Positions 1 to 12,887 are shown, counted from the stretch's first letter. The stretch: 64,000 nucleotides of DNA from Isoptericola halalbus (GCA_009663185.1 VJZX01000004.1:125545-189544); one strand, 5' to 3'. Numbers and translations: made by a program. The notes: generated by a model not told the origin, from the sequence alone.

Positions 1-43
1 GACCGGTTTGAGGGAAGAACAAGCACGCACGTTGCCCAAACCC

Positions 44-2387
<2,344 letters not shown>

Positions 2388-2389
2388 GT

Positions 2390-2476
2390 GCGCTCCCTTC
2401 GCTGGCATGACCCAGATCAGGTTCGACGGTCGGCGCCGCTGCGCCCTCTCAGCCCCCGGCGGGGCTCCCGTGCACG
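2390..2476 (-). promoter_or_regulatory. TPP (THI-box) riboswitch
   Basis: Read on the minus strand, the leader carries the two diagnostic cores of the TPP aptamer: GGCTGAGAGGG, then CGAACCTGATCTGGGTCATG followed by CCAGCGAAGGGA. These correspond to the conserved CUGAGA and ACCUGAUCUGGGUAAUGCCAGCGUAGGGA regions. The aptamer ends at the thiO Shine-Dalgarno AGGGAG, so ligand binding probably hides the ribosome site; I see no separate terminator. It should repress thiO-thiS-thiG when thiamine pyrophosphate is plentiful. Confidence 0.95.
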
Positions 2477-2482
2477 GCCCAC

Positions 2483-2505
2483 CCTAGCGACCCGCTGGTT
2501 ACGCT
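2483..2505. promoter_or_regulatory. Divergent -10 elements for thiO and thiE
   Basis: On the minus strand TAGGGT (2483-2488) would start the thiO transcript near 2476, right at the 5' side of the riboswitch. On the plus strand TACGCT (2500-2505) ends 7 nt before the thiE GTG at 2513, with no Shine-Dalgarno, suggesting a leaderless thiE mRNA. The two promoters lie within about 25 bp. This is inferred from hexamer likeness and spacing only. Confidence 0.5.
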
Positions 2506-2512
2506 GGCGGCC

Positions 2513-3205
2513 GTGACCACGACTGCACCCTTCGGCACCGCCGTCTCCGGCGACCCGCGCGCCCGTCTCGCCGACGCCCGCCTATACCTGTGCACCGACG
2601 CGCGGGAGGACCGCGGAGACCTCGAGGACTTCCTGCACGCCGTCCTCGCGGGCGGCGTCGACATCGTGCAGCTGCGGGACAAGACGCTCGACGTCGCGCG
2701 CGAGCTCGAGCTGCAGGGGCTCGTCGCGCGCGTCGCGGCGGAGCACGGCGCGCTCTGGGCGGTCAACGACCGGGCCGACGTCGCGGGGCTCACGGGCGCA
2801 CCCGTCGTCCACATGGGCCAGCGCGACCTGCCCGTGGCGGGAGTCCGCACCTTGCTCGGACCGGAACCGGTCCTGGGCCGCTCGACCCACTCGGCCGCGC
2901 AGGCCGCGGAGGCCGACGCCGACCCGGACGTCGACTACTTCTGCGTCGGCCCGCTGTGGGCGACGCCGACCAAGCCCGGTCGCGCCGCCGTCGGGCTCGA
3001 CCTGCTGCGCGAGGTCGCCGCGACGAACCCGCAGACACCGTGGTTCGCGATCGGCGGCATCGACGCCGATCGCCTCGACGCGGTGCTCGACGCCGGTGCG
3101 CGCCGCATCGTCGTCGTGCGCGCGCTCACCGAGGCCGCCTACCCCGGCCGGGCCGCGCGCGAGCTGCGCGAGCGCGTCGTCGCTTCCTCCCCCTCGAGGT
3201 CGTGA
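2513..3205 (+). CDS. thiE: Thiamine-phosphate synthase ThiE
   Basis: Joins HMP pyrophosphate and thiazole phosphate to thiamine monophosphate. The 230-residue TIM barrel shows QLRDK (53-57), NDR (85-87), GQRDLP (102-107), TPTK (151-154) and the phosphate loop GGI (181-183). The GTG start gives a ~20-residue N-terminal extension before the first strand. It is transcribed away from thiO-thiS-thiG, lies outside the riboswitch and is probably leaderless, so its control seems independent of TPP. It is followed by an inverted repeat shared with the convergent SURF1 gene. Confidence 0.95.
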   Translation: MTTTAPFGTAVSGDPRARLADARLYLCTDAREDRGDLEDFLHAVLAGGVDIVQLRDKTLDVARELELQGLVARVAAEHGALWAVNDRADVAGLTGAPVVHMGQRDLPVAGVRTLLGPEPVLGRSTHSAAQAAEADADPDVDYFCVGPLWATPTKPGRAAVGLDLLREVAATNPQTPWFAIGGIDADRLDAVLDAGARRIVVVRALTEAAYPGRAARELRERVVASSPSRS

Positions 3206-3256
3206 TCCCTTCCGGAAAACAGCCGGAAAGCGGAAAGGATCGAGACCTCGAAGGGA
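3191..3256. terminator. Nested inverted repeat between thiE and SURF1 gene
   Basis: A left arm around CCTCGAGGTCGTGATCCCTT and a right arm around AAGGATCGAGACCTCGAAGG pair over ~25 bp with a few mismatches, and an inner TTCCGG/CCGGAA hairpin closes on AAAACAG. It overlaps the end of thiE and lies tail-to-tail with the SURF1 gene, so a bidirectional terminator is the simplest reading. There is no clear T-run. Confidence 0.6.
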
Positions 3257-3264
3257 TGGTGGGA

Positions 3265-4164
3265 TCAGCCGGGAAGGCCCGCGATCCCGGCACCGACCGG
3301 GTCGTCGTCCGCGCCCCGGCCACGGCGCGACCCCCGCCGCCGGCCGCCGCTCATCTCGTCCCGCACGAGCCGCACCCACAGCACGAACGCGAACACACCG
3401 AAGACCCACCACTGCAGCGCGTAGAACACGTTCTGCAGGTTCACGCCCGAGCCGCCCTCGATGACGGGCCGCGGCAGGGCCGCCGGCCCGCCGGCGGCCG
3501 GCGCCACCTGCGCCGGGTCGGACGACGTGAGCACCACGTACCCCGAGTAGATCGGGCCGCCCCAGGTGTTGACCAGCGCGCCGGTGGCGATCGAGTCGGT
3601 CAGGGGTGGGCCGCCCGGGCTGTCGGGGACGGGCGCGTCCGAGGTCGACTCCGACGCCTGCAGCCACCCCGTCACGCGGACCTCGCCGTCGGGCACCGCG
3701 AGCCCCCGCGCGTCGTCCGTGGACTCGACCCATCCGCGCACGACCGGAACGACGGGCTCGCCCGACAGCGACGCCCACGACGCGCCGCCCGTCCCGTCGT
3801 CGGACACCCGCAGGGGCGTCAGGACCAGGTAGCCCGCCCGGCCGTCGAGCGAGCGGCCGGTCACAAGCATCTGCCCCTCGGGCTCGTAGGTGCCCGTGGC
3901 CCAGATCTCTCGGCCGACGAGCTCACCGGGGAACCCGGTCTGCGGCGGTAGCAGCTCCCCGAGGCCGGCCGGCCCTCCGGCCCGCGCCTCGGCGGCCTCC
4001 TGCTGGGCCGCGAGCTGTGCCCGCTCGTACGCGCGCTCGAGCTGCCAGACGCCGAGCCGCGCGCACACGGCGGCGGCGAGGAGGAGCAGGAGCAGGATGC
4101 CGATCATGCGGGGCTGGGTGGCCACCGCCCAGAACGACCTGCGGGCGGGCACCGGGCTGGACAC
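3265..4164 (-). CDS. SURF1 family cytochrome oxidase assembly protein
   Basis: A 299-residue membrane protein with the SURF1 plan: N-terminal membrane helix (about 19-37) running into the signature LGVWQLER (37-44), a ~200-residue extracytoplasmic domain with VRGWV, and a C-terminal helix (about 247-267) preceded by [12 protein letters not shown]. Family role: assembly of heme-copper oxidase, thought to involve heme a delivery. The GTG at 4164 was chosen because it places the first helix near the N-terminus; the much longer open frame upstream is antisense to xfp. A basic Arg/Gly-rich tail follows the last helix. No cytochrome oxidase genes are nearby. Confidence 0.88.
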   Translation of the reverse strand: MSSPVPARRSFWAVATQPRMIGILLLLLLAAAVCARLGVWQLERAYERAQLAAQQEAAEARAGGPAGLGELLPPQTGFPGELVGREIWATGTYEPEGQMLVTGRSLDGRAGYLVLTPLRVSDDGTGGASWASLSGEPVVPVVRGWVESTDDARGLAVPDGEVRVTGWLQASESTSDAPVPDSPGGPPLTDSIATGALVNTWGGPIYSGYVVLTSSDPAQVAPAAGGPAALPRPVIEGGSGVNLQNVFYALQWWVFGVFAFVLWVRLVRDEMSGGRRRGSRRGRGADDDPVGAGIAGLPG

Positions 4165-4362
4165 CCCACCACCGTATCCGCCGCGGGACAGGGCCAAGGA
4201 ATCCGCGAGAACACGCCCGAGGCACCTGACGACCTGCCAGATCGATGTCACTGGAGACAACCAGCAGGTCGTGCTGCGCCGCGGCGACGACTGCGGTGGA
4301 ATGAAGGCGCACCGGGCCCACGGCCCGGCGGTCCCGGTCCCCCATCCCCTCGGGAGCGCGCG

Positions 4363-6861
4363 ATGACGACCATGACCACCACCTCGACCACCAGCACGTC
4401 CGCCTGGCGCTCCGCCGGAATCGCCGAGCTGACCCAGGACGAGCTCGAGCGCCTCGACCGGTGGTGGCGGGCCGCCAACTACCTCTCGGTCGGGCAGATC
4501 TATCTGCTCGACAACCCGCTGCTGCGCGAGCCGCTCACGCGGGACCACGTCAAGCCGCGGCTGCTCGGGCACTGGGGCACGACGCCGGGGCTGACGTTCC
4601 TGTACGCGCATCTGAGCCGCGCGATCAAGGCCCGTGAGCAGTCGACGATCTACATCACCGGGCCCGGCCACGGCGGCCCCGGCCTGGTGGCGAGCGCCTA
4701 CCTGGAGGGCACGTACTCGGAGGTCTACTCCGACGTCACGCCGGACGCCGAGGGCGTGCGCCGCCTGTTCCGGCAGTTCTCGTTCCCCGGCGGGGTGCCG
4801 TCGCACGTGGCCCCGGAGACGCCCGGCTCGATCCACGAGGGAGGCGAGCTCGGCTACGCGCTCTCGCACGCGTACGGCGCGGCGTTCGACAACCCCGACC
4901 TGCTGGTGGCGGCCGTCGTCGGCGACGGCGAGGCCGAGACCGGGCCGCTCGCCACGAGCTGGCACTCGAACAAGTTCGTCAACCCCGCGCAGGACGGCGT
5001 CGTGCTGCCGATCCTGCACCTCAACGGCTACAAGATCGCCAACCCGACGCTCCTGGACCGCATCCCTGCCGACGAGCTGCGCGACCTCATGGTCGGCTAC
5101 GGACACGAGCCGTACTTCTTCACCGGGGGCTACGACCCCGACGAGCCCCCGGCCGAGGTGCACCGCCGGTTCGCCGCGCTGCTCGACGAGGTGCTCGACA
5201 AGATCGCCGCCATCAAGGCGCGCGCCGCCGACGGCGACCTGTTGCGGCCGCGGTGGCCCATGATCGTCTTCCGCACGCCCAAGGGCTGGTCCGGGCCGGC
5301 CGAGATCGACGGCCGCAAGACCACCGGGTCGTGGCGCGCGCACCAGGTGCCGCTCGCCAGCGCCCGCGACACCGAGGAACACCTGCGCACGCTCGAGGGC
5401 TGGCTGTGCTCGTACCGGCCGGAGGAGCTGTTCGACGACGACGGCCGGGTCCTCGAGGACATCACCTCGCTCACGCCTACGGGCGCCCTGCGCATGAGCG
5501 ACAACCCGCACGCCAACGGCGGCCTGCTCCTGCATGACCTGCGCCTGCCGGACTTCCGCGACTACGCGGTCGACGTCCCGAGCCCGGGCGGCGCGGTCGC
5601 CGAGGCACCGCGCGTGCTCGGCACGTGGCTCACCGACGTGATCCGCCGCAACCCGCACAACTTCCGCATCTTCGGCCCCGACGAGACGGCGTCGAACCGC
5701 CTGCAAGCGGTCTACGACGCGACCGACAAACAGTGGAACGCCGAGCTCATCGGACCCGAGGTCGACGAGCACCTCGCCCGGGCGGGCCGCGTCATGGAGA
5801 TGCTCTCCGAGCACCAGGTGCAGGGCTGGCTCGAGGGCTACCTGCTCACCGGGCGGCACGGGCTCGTGACGAGCTACGAAGCGTTCATCCACATCGTCGA
5901 CTCGATGTTCAACCAGCACGCCAAGTGGCTCAAGGTCACCAACCACATCCCGTGGCGGCGGCCCATCGCGAGCCTGAACTACCTGCTGAGCAGCCACGTG
6001 TGGCGCCAGGACCACAACGGGTTCAGCCACCAGGACCCGGGCTTCATCGACCACGTGGTCAACAAGAAGGCCGAGATCGTCCGGGTGTACCTGCCGCCGG
6101 ACGCCAACACGCTGCTCTCGACGTACGACCACTGCCTGCGCAGCCGGCAGTACGTGAACGTCGTCGTCGCCGGCAAGCAGCCCGCGCCCCAGTTCCTGTC
6201 GATGGACGAGGCCGTCGCGCACTGCACGCGCGGCCTCGGCATCTGGGAGTGGGCGGGCACCGAGGTGCCGGGCGAGGACCCCGACGTCGTGCTCGCGGCC
6301 GCGGGCGACGTGCCGACGCTCGAGGTGCTCGCCGCGGCCGACATCCTTCGCCGCGAGCTGCCCGAGCTCAAGGTCCGCGTGATCAACGTCGTCGACCTCA
6401 TGCGGCTGCAGGACGATCGCGAGCACCCGCACGGGCTACCGGACGCGCAGTACGACGGCCTGTTCACCGCGAACAAGCCGCTCATCTTCGCCTACCACGG
6501 CTACCCGTGGCTCATCCACCGCCTCACGTACCGACGCACGGGCCACCCGCACCTGCACGTCCGCGGGTACAAGGAGGAGGGCACCACGACCACACCGTTC
6601 GACATGCTCATGCTCAACGACATGGACCGGTACCACCTGGTCATCGACGTCATCGACCGGGTGCCGCACCTGGGCCAGAAGCAGGCCGTGCTCCGCCAGC
6701 AGATGGTCGACGCCCGGATCCGTGCTCGCGCCTGGACGCGCGAGCACGGAGAGGACATCCCCGAGGTGCGCGACTGGGTCTGGCCCGACGCCGGTGAGAC
6801 AGGTACCGACACGGGCGGACCGGAGTACACAATGCAGGACACCGGCGGCGACAACGAGTGA
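4363..6861 (+). CDS. xfp: Xylulose-5-phosphate/fructose-6-phosphate phosphoketolase
   Basis: Thiamine-diphosphate enzyme splitting xylulose-5-P (and often fructose-6-P) with phosphate into acetyl phosphate plus glyceraldehyde-3-P (or erythrose-4-P). At 832 residues it has full family length, with the signatures [15 protein letters not shown] (159-173) and GDGEAETGP (187-195), the ThDP-binding loop continuing to [12 protein letters not shown] Thr/Ser-rich tail precedes the domain. The ATG follows GGGAGCGCGCG. It is the first gene of xfp-pta-ackA, 4 nt before pta. Dual substrate use is inferred from family; sequence alone does not settle it. Confidence 0.96.
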   Translation: MTTMTTTSTTSTSAWRSAGIAELTQDELERLDRWWRAANYLSVGQIYLLDNPLLREPLTRDHVKPRLLGHWGTTPGLTFLYAHLSRAIKAREQSTIYITGPGHGGPGLVASAYLEGTYSEVYSDVTPDAEGVRRLFRQFSFPGGVPSHVAPETPGSIHEGGELGYALSHAYGAAFDNPDLLVAAVVGDGEAETGPLATSWHSNKFVNPAQDGVVLPILHLNGYKIANPTLLDRIPADELRDLMVGYGHEPYFFTGGYDPDEPPAEVHRRFAALLDEVLDKIAAIKARAADGDLLRPRWPMIVFRTPKGWSGPAEIDGRKTTGSWRAHQVPLASARDTEEHLRTLEGWLCSYRPEELFDDDGRVLEDITSLTPTGALRMSDNPHANGGLLLHDLRLPDFRDYAVDVPSPGGAVAEAPRVLGTWLTDVIRRNPHNFRIFGPDETASNRLQAVYDATDKQWNAELIGPEVDEHLARAGRVMEMLSEHQVQGWLEGYLLTGRHGLVTSYEAFIHIVDSMFNQHAKWLKVTNHIPWRRPIASLNYLLSSHVWRQDHNGFSHQDPGFIDHVVNKKAEIVRVYLPPDANTLLSTYDHCLRSRQYVNVVVAGKQPAPQFLSMDEAVAHCTRGLGIWEWAGTEVPGEDPDVVLAAAGDVPTLEVLAAADILRRELPELKVRVINVVDLMRLQDDREHPHGLPDAQYDGLFTANKPLIFAYHGYPWLIHRLTYRRTGHPHLHVRGYKEEGTTTTPFDMLMLNDMDRYHLVIDVIDRVPHLGQKQAVLRQQMVDARIRARAWTREHGEDIPEVRDWVWPDAGETGTDTGGPEYTMQDTGGDNE

Positions 6862-6865
6862 GCAC

Positions 6866-9012
6866 ATGACATCGACCAGCAAGACCCGCAGCATCTACAT
6901 CGCCTCGCCCGAGGGCGAGACCGGCAAGTCCGCCGTCGCGCTCGGCGTGCTCGACCTGCTGGTCCGCCAGGTCCGGCGCGTGGGCGTCTTCCGTGCCGTC
7001 TCCCGCGTGACCTCGCGCCCGCACGACGACGCGACCCCGGCCCAGCGGGACCACGTGCTCGAGATGCTGCTCGAGCACGACGGTGTGGGCCTGTCCTACG
7101 AGGAGTCCGTCGGCGTCACGTACGAGGACGTGCACGCCGACCCCGAGGCGGCGCTGTCGCGCATCGTGGCCCGGTACCACGAGGTCGCGGCGCAGTGCGA
7201 CGCGGTCGTCGTCGTCGGGACCGACTACACCGACGTCTCGGGCGCGACCGAGCTCGCGTTCAACGCGCGCGTCGCGGCGAACCTCGGCGCCCCGGTGCTG
7301 CTCGTGGTCTCGGGCCGCGAGCGCACACCGGACGAGGTGCGCACGCTCGTGCGGCTCAGCGTCGGCGAGCTGCACGCCAACCACGCGCAGCCGGTCGGCG
7401 TCGTGGTGAACCGGGCGGAGTGGGTCGATGTCGCGGGCGCGGTCGACCTGCCGAGCCTCGCGGTCGACGAGGGCCTGCCCGTGTGGTCCATCCCGGAGGA
7501 GCCGTTCCTGCAGGCGCCGACCGTCGAGCAGCTGCGGCGGTCCGTCGGCGGCGAGCTCCTGCTCGGGGACGCCGACCTGATGGCACGCGAGGCGCTCGAC
7601 GTCCTCGTCGGGGCCATGACCTTCGAGCACATGCTCGACCGGTTGACCGACGGCGCGGTCGTCATCACGCCCGGCGACCGCACCGACGTCGTGCTCGGCC
7701 TCCTGGCGGTGCAGACCGCGACGGCGTTCCCGACGATCGCGGGCCTCATCCTCACGGGCGGGTACGTGCCGCAGGGTGCGTCGGCGCGCCTCATCTCCGC
7801 CCTCGAGCCGCGCGTGCCGATCATCTCGACCGGCCTCGGCACCTTCCGGGCGGCGCGGGCCGCGGCCGGCACGCGCGGCGCGGTCACCGCGACGTCGACG
7901 CGCAAGATCGACACCGCGCTCGCGCTGTTCGAGAAGAACGTCGACGGCGAGGCGCTGCTCGCGCGGCTCGACGTGCCGCGCACTCCTGTGGTCACGCCGC
8001 TGATGTTCGAGTACGAGCTCATCGAGCGCGCCCGCGCCGACCGCCGTCGGGTGGTTCTGCCCGAGGGCGACGACGACCGCATCCTGCGCGCCGCGTCGAC
8101 GGTGCTGGCCCGCGGCATCGCCGACCTCGTGATCCTCGGCGACGAGACCCGGATCCGGCGCCGGGCCGCCGAGCTCGGGCTCGACATCGGCGCCGCGACC
8201 GTGATCTCCCCCACCGACCAGGCATACGTCGAGCGCTTCGCGATCGAGTACGCACGGCTGCGGGCGCACAAGGGCATGACCGTCGAGCGGGCGCGCGAGA
8301 TCGTCACGGACGTGTCGTACTTCGGCACGATGATGGTCCACCTCGGCCTCGCCCACGGCATGGTCTCGGGCGCCAAGCACACGACGGCCCACACGATCCG
8401 GCCGTCGTTCGAGATCATCAAGACCGCGCCCGGCGTCTCGGTCGTGTCCTCGGTGTTCCTCATGTGCCTCACCGACCGGGTGCTGGTCTACGGCGACTGC
8501 GCCGTCATCCCGGACCCGACCGCGACCGAGCTCGCAGACATCGCGATCTCGTCGTCGGAGACGGCTGCCCAGTTCGGTGTCGAGCCGCGCATCGCGATGC
8601 TGTCCTACTCGACCGGCACCTCGGGCTCCGGCGCCGACGTCGACAAGGTGCGCGAGGCGACCGACCTGGTCCGCGAGCGCCGTCCTGATCTGTCGGTCGA
8701 CGGGCCGATCCAGTACGACGCCGCCGTGGACGCGTCGGTCGCGGCCTCCAAGCTGCCCGAGTCGTCCGTGGCGGGGCGCGCGAGCGTCTTCGTGTTCCCC
8801 GACCTCAACACGGGCAACAACACGTACAAGGCGGTGCAGCGCTCGGCGGGCGCGGTCGCCGTCGGGCCGGTCCTGCAGGGCCTCAACAAGCCCGTCAACG
8901 ACCTGTCCCGCGGCGCGCTCGTCCAGGACATCGTCAACACCGTGGCCATCACGGCCATCCAGGCACAGGGCGCGTCATCGTCCGAGCCCGGGCCCGCGGA
9001 AGGAGCACCTGC

Positions 9013-9016
<4 letters not shown>
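6866..9016 (+). CDS. pta: Phosphate acetyltransferase, long form
   Basis: Interconverts acetyl phosphate and acetyl-CoA. The 716 residues match the three-domain form: N-terminal P-loop-like domain ([14 protein letters not shown], about 14-27), central DRTGG-type domain (about 190-330) and C-terminal PTA_PTB catalytic domain from about 375 ([12 protein letters not shown] near 395). The ATG at 6866, 4 nt after the xfp stop, fits the family N-terminus; the frame is open upstream but would overlap xfp. The stop overlaps the ackA start as GTGA. The N-terminal domains are allosteric in the E. coli homologue. Confidence 0.96.
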
Positions 9017-10284
<1,268 letters not shown>

Positions 10285-10299
10285 GTCTCGCCTCCGGCG

Positions 10300-10361
10300 G
10301 CCGACGGCTACAGATTGTCCCCGAACAAGGCGTCGGATGGGGACTATCTGTAGCCGTCGGC
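10300..10361. terminator. Long near-perfect hairpin between ackA and gntK
   Basis: Two 23-nt arms (10300-10322 and 10339-10361) are inverse complements except for one position, with a 16-nt loop. The arms begin GCCGACGGCTACAGAT. It sits between convergent genes and could terminate both, but there is no T-run and the stem is unusually long and moderately AT-containing for this genome, so a dispersed repeat element is an alternative. Confidence 0.65.
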
Positions 10362-10387
10362 CCGTCGGATTTGAGTGGTCGGTCCGG

Positions 10388-10906
10388 TCAGGATGCTGCG
10401 AGTCGTCCGAGCACGTCGTCGACGATCTCCTCGGGCTTTGCGCTCACGTCGAGCGTCATGCCGTCCTCGTCGTCGGCCAGCGGCTCGAGCGTGGCGAGCT
10501 GGGACGGCAGCAGCGACGTGGGCATGAAGTGGCCGGTGCGGTACCCCATGCGCTCGGCGAGAACCTCGGGCGAGCCGGTCAGGTGCACGAACCAGACGCG
10601 TCCGCGGGCGTCGCACAGGACGTCGCGGTAGGCACGCTTGAGCGCGGAGCAGGTCACGACGCCGGGGCGGCCGGCGTCGGACTCGGCGCTCAGCCAGTCG
10701 CGGATCGCCTCGAGCCAGGGCGCCCGGTCGGCGTCGGTCAGCGGGATGCCAGCGCTCATCTTGGCGATGTTCGCTTCCGAGTGGAACCGGTCCGCCTCGG
10801 CGTACTCCACGCCGAGCCGCTCGGCGAGCATCGTCGCGATCGTGGTCTTGCCGGAGCCCGCGACGCCCATGACGACGATGTGCGTGGTGGTGACGTCGGT
10901 GTCCAT
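10388..10906 (-). CDS. gntK: Gluconokinase
   Basis: Phosphorylates gluconate to 6-phosphogluconate for the pentose phosphate pathway. At 172 residues it matches the GntK/IdnK family, with a P-loop GVAGSGKTT (about 13-21), the family motif DRFHSEANIAKMSAGIPLTD (about 39-58) and CSALKRAYRD. The ATG at 10906 sits just before the first strand; no strong ribosome site precedes it. It is divergent from a GntR regulator with operator-like repeats between them, so it is probably repressed by that protein and induced by gluconate (inference). No gluconate transporter is adjacent. Confidence 0.93.
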   Translation of the reverse strand: MDTDVTTTHIVVMGVAGSGKTTIATMLAERLGVEYAEADRFHSEANIAKMSAGIPLTDADRAPWLEAIRDWLSAESDAGRPGVVTCSALKRAYRDVLCDARGRVWFVHLTGSPEVLAERMGYRTGHFMPTSLLPSQLATLEPLADDEDGMTLDVSAKPEEIVDDVLGRLAAS

Positions 10907-10952
10907 CGGTGTTTCGACTTCCGTGTCGTGGATCGTGTCGGACGAGGATGCA

Positions 10953-10989
10953 TGATTGATAGCACCTTTGGCAAGTGATTGATAGCACC
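10953..10989. promoter_or_regulatory. Paired GntR-type operator repeats
   Basis: TGATTGATAGCACC occurs twice as exact direct repeats, at 10953-10966 and 10976-10989, starts 23 bp apart, in the divergent gntK/gntR region. The core TGATAGCACCA resembles, from memory, the TATGATAGTACCAAT box of gluconate-responsive GntR regulators in Corynebacterium. Spacing near two helical turns would place two dimers on the same DNA face. Confidence 0.7.
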
Positions 10990-11029
10990 AGTTGCTCGCA
11001 GGCGCCCGCTCACTCGATAGGCTCGCCCC

Positions 11030-11719
11030 ATGTCGACCCCCGCGCTCCACAGCGCCGTCCTCGACGCCATCGGGCGGTCGATCACGAGCGGCGACGTCGC
11101 ACCGGGGACGCCGCTCACCCTGGAGGCCATCGGGGCGCAGCATGGCGTGTCCCGGACCGTCGCGCGCGAGGTCATGCGGCTTCTCGAAGGGCTGGGGCTG
11201 GTGCGCTCGCGGCGGCGTGTCGGCATCGTCGTCCTGCCCATGGAGTCCTGGAACGTGCTCGACCCGCGTGTGATCCGCTGGCGGCTCGAGGGTCCCGGCC
11301 GGGACAAGCAGCTGCGCACCCTCACCGAGCTGAGGCATTCCGTTGAGCCGCTCGCCGCGGCCGGAGCCGCGCGCCATGCCTCGCCCGAGACCCGCGCCGA
11401 GCTCGTCGACCTGGCCGCCCGGATGCGCGTCCTGGGCACCCGCGGGGACCTGACCGAGTTTCTAGCCATCGACGTGCGCATGCATGAGCTGGTCCTGCGC
11501 AGCAGCGGCAACGAGCTGTTCGGCGCGCTCGCCGACGTCGTGGCGGCCGTGCTCGCGGGACGCACCCATCTCGGGCTCATGCCCGCCTCGCCCGTCTCCG
11601 AGGCCCTCGACCAGCACGAGGCCGTTGCCGCTGCCATCGCGGCGGGCGACCCGGAGGCCGCCGAGGCTGCGATGGCCGCGATCGTGGGCGAGGTGCGCCG
11701 CGCCCTGACGGACGGGTGA
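11030..11719 (+). CDS. GntR-family regulator, FCD (FadR) subgroup
   Basis: A 229-residue DNA-binding repressor. Its N-terminal winged helix-turn-helix covers about 8-70 (LEAIGAQHGVSRTVAREVMRLLE, then a wing VGIVV), followed by an all-helical FCD ligand domain (about 88-225) with the usual D-x3-H and His positions (DVRMHELVL, DQHEAVAAAI). It faces gntK across two operator-like repeats, so a gluconate or 6-phosphogluconate-responsive role is likely. TAGGCT (11018-11023) ends 6 nt before the ATG with no Shine-Dalgarno, so the mRNA is probably leaderless; the repeats lie upstream of that hexamer. Confidence 0.88.
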   Translation: MSTPALHSAVLDAIGRSITSGDVAPGTPLTLEAIGAQHGVSRTVAREVMRLLEGLGLVRSRRRVGIVVLPMESWNVLDPRVIRWRLEGPGRDKQLRTLTELRHSVEPLAAAGAARHASPETRAELVDLAARMRVLGTRGDLTEFLAIDVRMHELVLRSSGNELFGALADVVAAVLAGRTHLGLMPASPVSEALDQHEAVAAAIAAGDPEAAEAAMAAIVGEVRRALTDG

Positions 11720-11726
11720 AGCGCTC

Positions 11727-12650
11727 GTGACGGTCCTGCTCGACCCGCCCGCCTGGCCGGCGCACGGCACGCTCTGGTCGCACCTCGTCTCGGACACGTC
11801 TCTGCACGAGCTGCGGACCTTCGCGCGCACGAACGGCGTCGCGGACCGCGGGCTGGATCTCGACCACTACGACGTCCCCGCCGACCGGCACGACGAGCTC
11901 GTCGCCGCCGGTGCTCTCCCCGTCGACGGCCGCGAGCTCGCACGCCGCCTCGCCGCCTCGCCGCTGCGGGTCCCCGGCCGCGAGCGCCGGCGGGCCCGGC
12001 GCTCGGCGCTCCTCGCCCGTTGGGAGTCGCTGTGGCCGCCCGACGGCGGTGCACCGGCCGCGCAGGTGCGTGCTGTGGGCGAGGACCTCGTCGACCGCTG
12101 GCGGGAGCCGCACCGCGTGTACCACTCGCGGCTGCACCTGGCCGACGTCCTCGACGCCCTGGACCTCCTCTCCCCCGGCATCACGGGCGGGACGTCGTGG
12201 CACGCCGCCGTCGCGCTGTGGTTCCACGACGCCGTGCACGACGGCGAGGCCGGGCGCGACGAGGAGCGCTCGGCGGCGCTCGCGCGCTCGCTGCTGCCCC
12301 CGCTCACCGCCGACGACGACGTCGAGGAGGTCGCGCGGCTGGTGCTGCTGACGGCGGGGCACGACCCGGCGCCCGACGACGTCACCGGCGCGCTCGTGTG
12401 CGACGCCGACCTGGCAATCCTGGGCTCGACGCCGGTCCGCTACGACCGCTACGTGCACCAGGTCCGCGCCGAGTACGGCCACGTGCCCGACGACACGTTC
12501 CGCCACAGGCGTGCCGCGGTCCTGGAGCAGCTGCTCGCCCTGCCTGCGCCGTTCCGCACGCCCGTGGGACGGGAGCGGTGGGCTGACGCGGCCACGCGCA
12601 ACCTCCGCGGTGAGCTGGACCGCTTGGGGGCCGGTAACGCTCAGGCGTGA
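11727..12650 (+). CDS. DUF4031 domain fused to HD-type phosphohydrolase-like domain
   Basis: A 307-residue protein of unknown substrate. Residues 1 to about 85 match the DUF4031 pattern (VLLDPPAWPAHG, WSHLVSD). From about 110 a predicted metal-dependent HD-superfamily domain follows, with YHSRLHLADVL, ALWFHDAVHD (HD pair), DEERSAALA and a late D (VCDADLAILG). It lies 7 nt after the gntR-family gene on the same strand, so the two may be cotranscribed. The GTG start is the only one that preserves the DUF4031 N-terminus. It is the last ordinary gene before the accessory island. Confidence 0.75.
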   Translation: MTVLLDPPAWPAHGTLWSHLVSDTSLHELRTFARTNGVADRGLDLDHYDVPADRHDELVAAGALPVDGRELARRLAASPLRVPGRERRRARRSALLARWESLWPPDGGAPAAQVRAVGEDLVDRWREPHRVYHSRLHLADVLDALDLLSPGITGGTSWHAAVALWFHDAVHDGEAGRDEERSAALARSLLPPLTADDDVEEVARLVLLTAGHDPAPDDVTGALVCDADLAILGSTPVRYDRYVHQVRAEYGHVPDDTFRHRRAAVLEQLLALPAPFRTPVGRERWADAATRNLRGELDRLGAGNAQA

Positions 12651-12736
12651 ACTTCTGGTCCCTTGGCGGTGCGACTGCCATCGAGAAGGCTCTGAGCCGC
12701 CGTCGAGACCCGCGCATACCCGGACGTGATCGGCAT
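12641..12736 (-). pseudogene. N-terminal fragment of a serine recombinase (resolvase)
   Basis: The minus-strand frame starting at ATG 12736 reads MPITSGYARVSTAAQSL and then diverges, stopping after 31 residues. GYARVST-x2-Q-x-L is the hallmark N-terminus of resolvase/invertase serine recombinases, with the catalytic Ser in ARVST. The rest of the catalytic domain and the DNA-binding part are absent. The fragment overlaps the 3' end of the DUF4031-HD gene antisense and marks the island's left edge. It is probably debris of a transposon or integrative element. Confidence 0.6.
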
Positions 12737-12752
12737 GCACGCGACGGTGGCC

Positions 12753-12792
12753 AAAACCGCCCGCCCGGGGTTGTTGACCGGGGCGGAGTTTT
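12753..12792. repeat. Imperfect hairpin beside the recombinase fragment
   Basis: AAAACCGCCCGCCCGG (12753-12768) pairs imperfectly with CCGGGGCGGAGTTTT (12778-12792). It lies just upstream of the serine-recombinase fragment. It could be an old terminator or part of a resolution site; the sequence does not decide. Confidence 0.4.
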
Positions 12793-12846
12793 GACAGCAA
12801 GTTTTGACCGGCGTGTCGAGGCCCCCGGGCCGCAGCATGACGGACG

Positions 12847-12887
12847 CGTCATAAACGGCGGCGGTCTCAACCCACCAGCGCACCACC
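12847..12887. repeat. Left copy of 41-bp inverted repeat
   Basis: This segment is the inverse complement of 15738-15778 with about five mismatches in 41 bp, sharing the core GGCGGTCTCAACCCACCA. The right copy lies 23 nt upstream of the intact IS30-family transposase start, where an IS30 terminal repeat is expected, so this is probably the other end of the same or a related element. Confidence 0.65.

Noticed and set aside
4229-4272. Inverted repeat ACGACCTGC/GCAGGTCGT upstream of xfp as an operator
   Set aside because: Only 9-bp arms, 26 nt apart, with no matching regulator nearby; could be chance.
4165-6432. A very long minus-strand open frame continuing the SURF1 frame through xfp
   Set aside because: It is antisense to a clear phosphoketolase gene; high GC keeps it open. 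SURF1 homology begins only at 4164.
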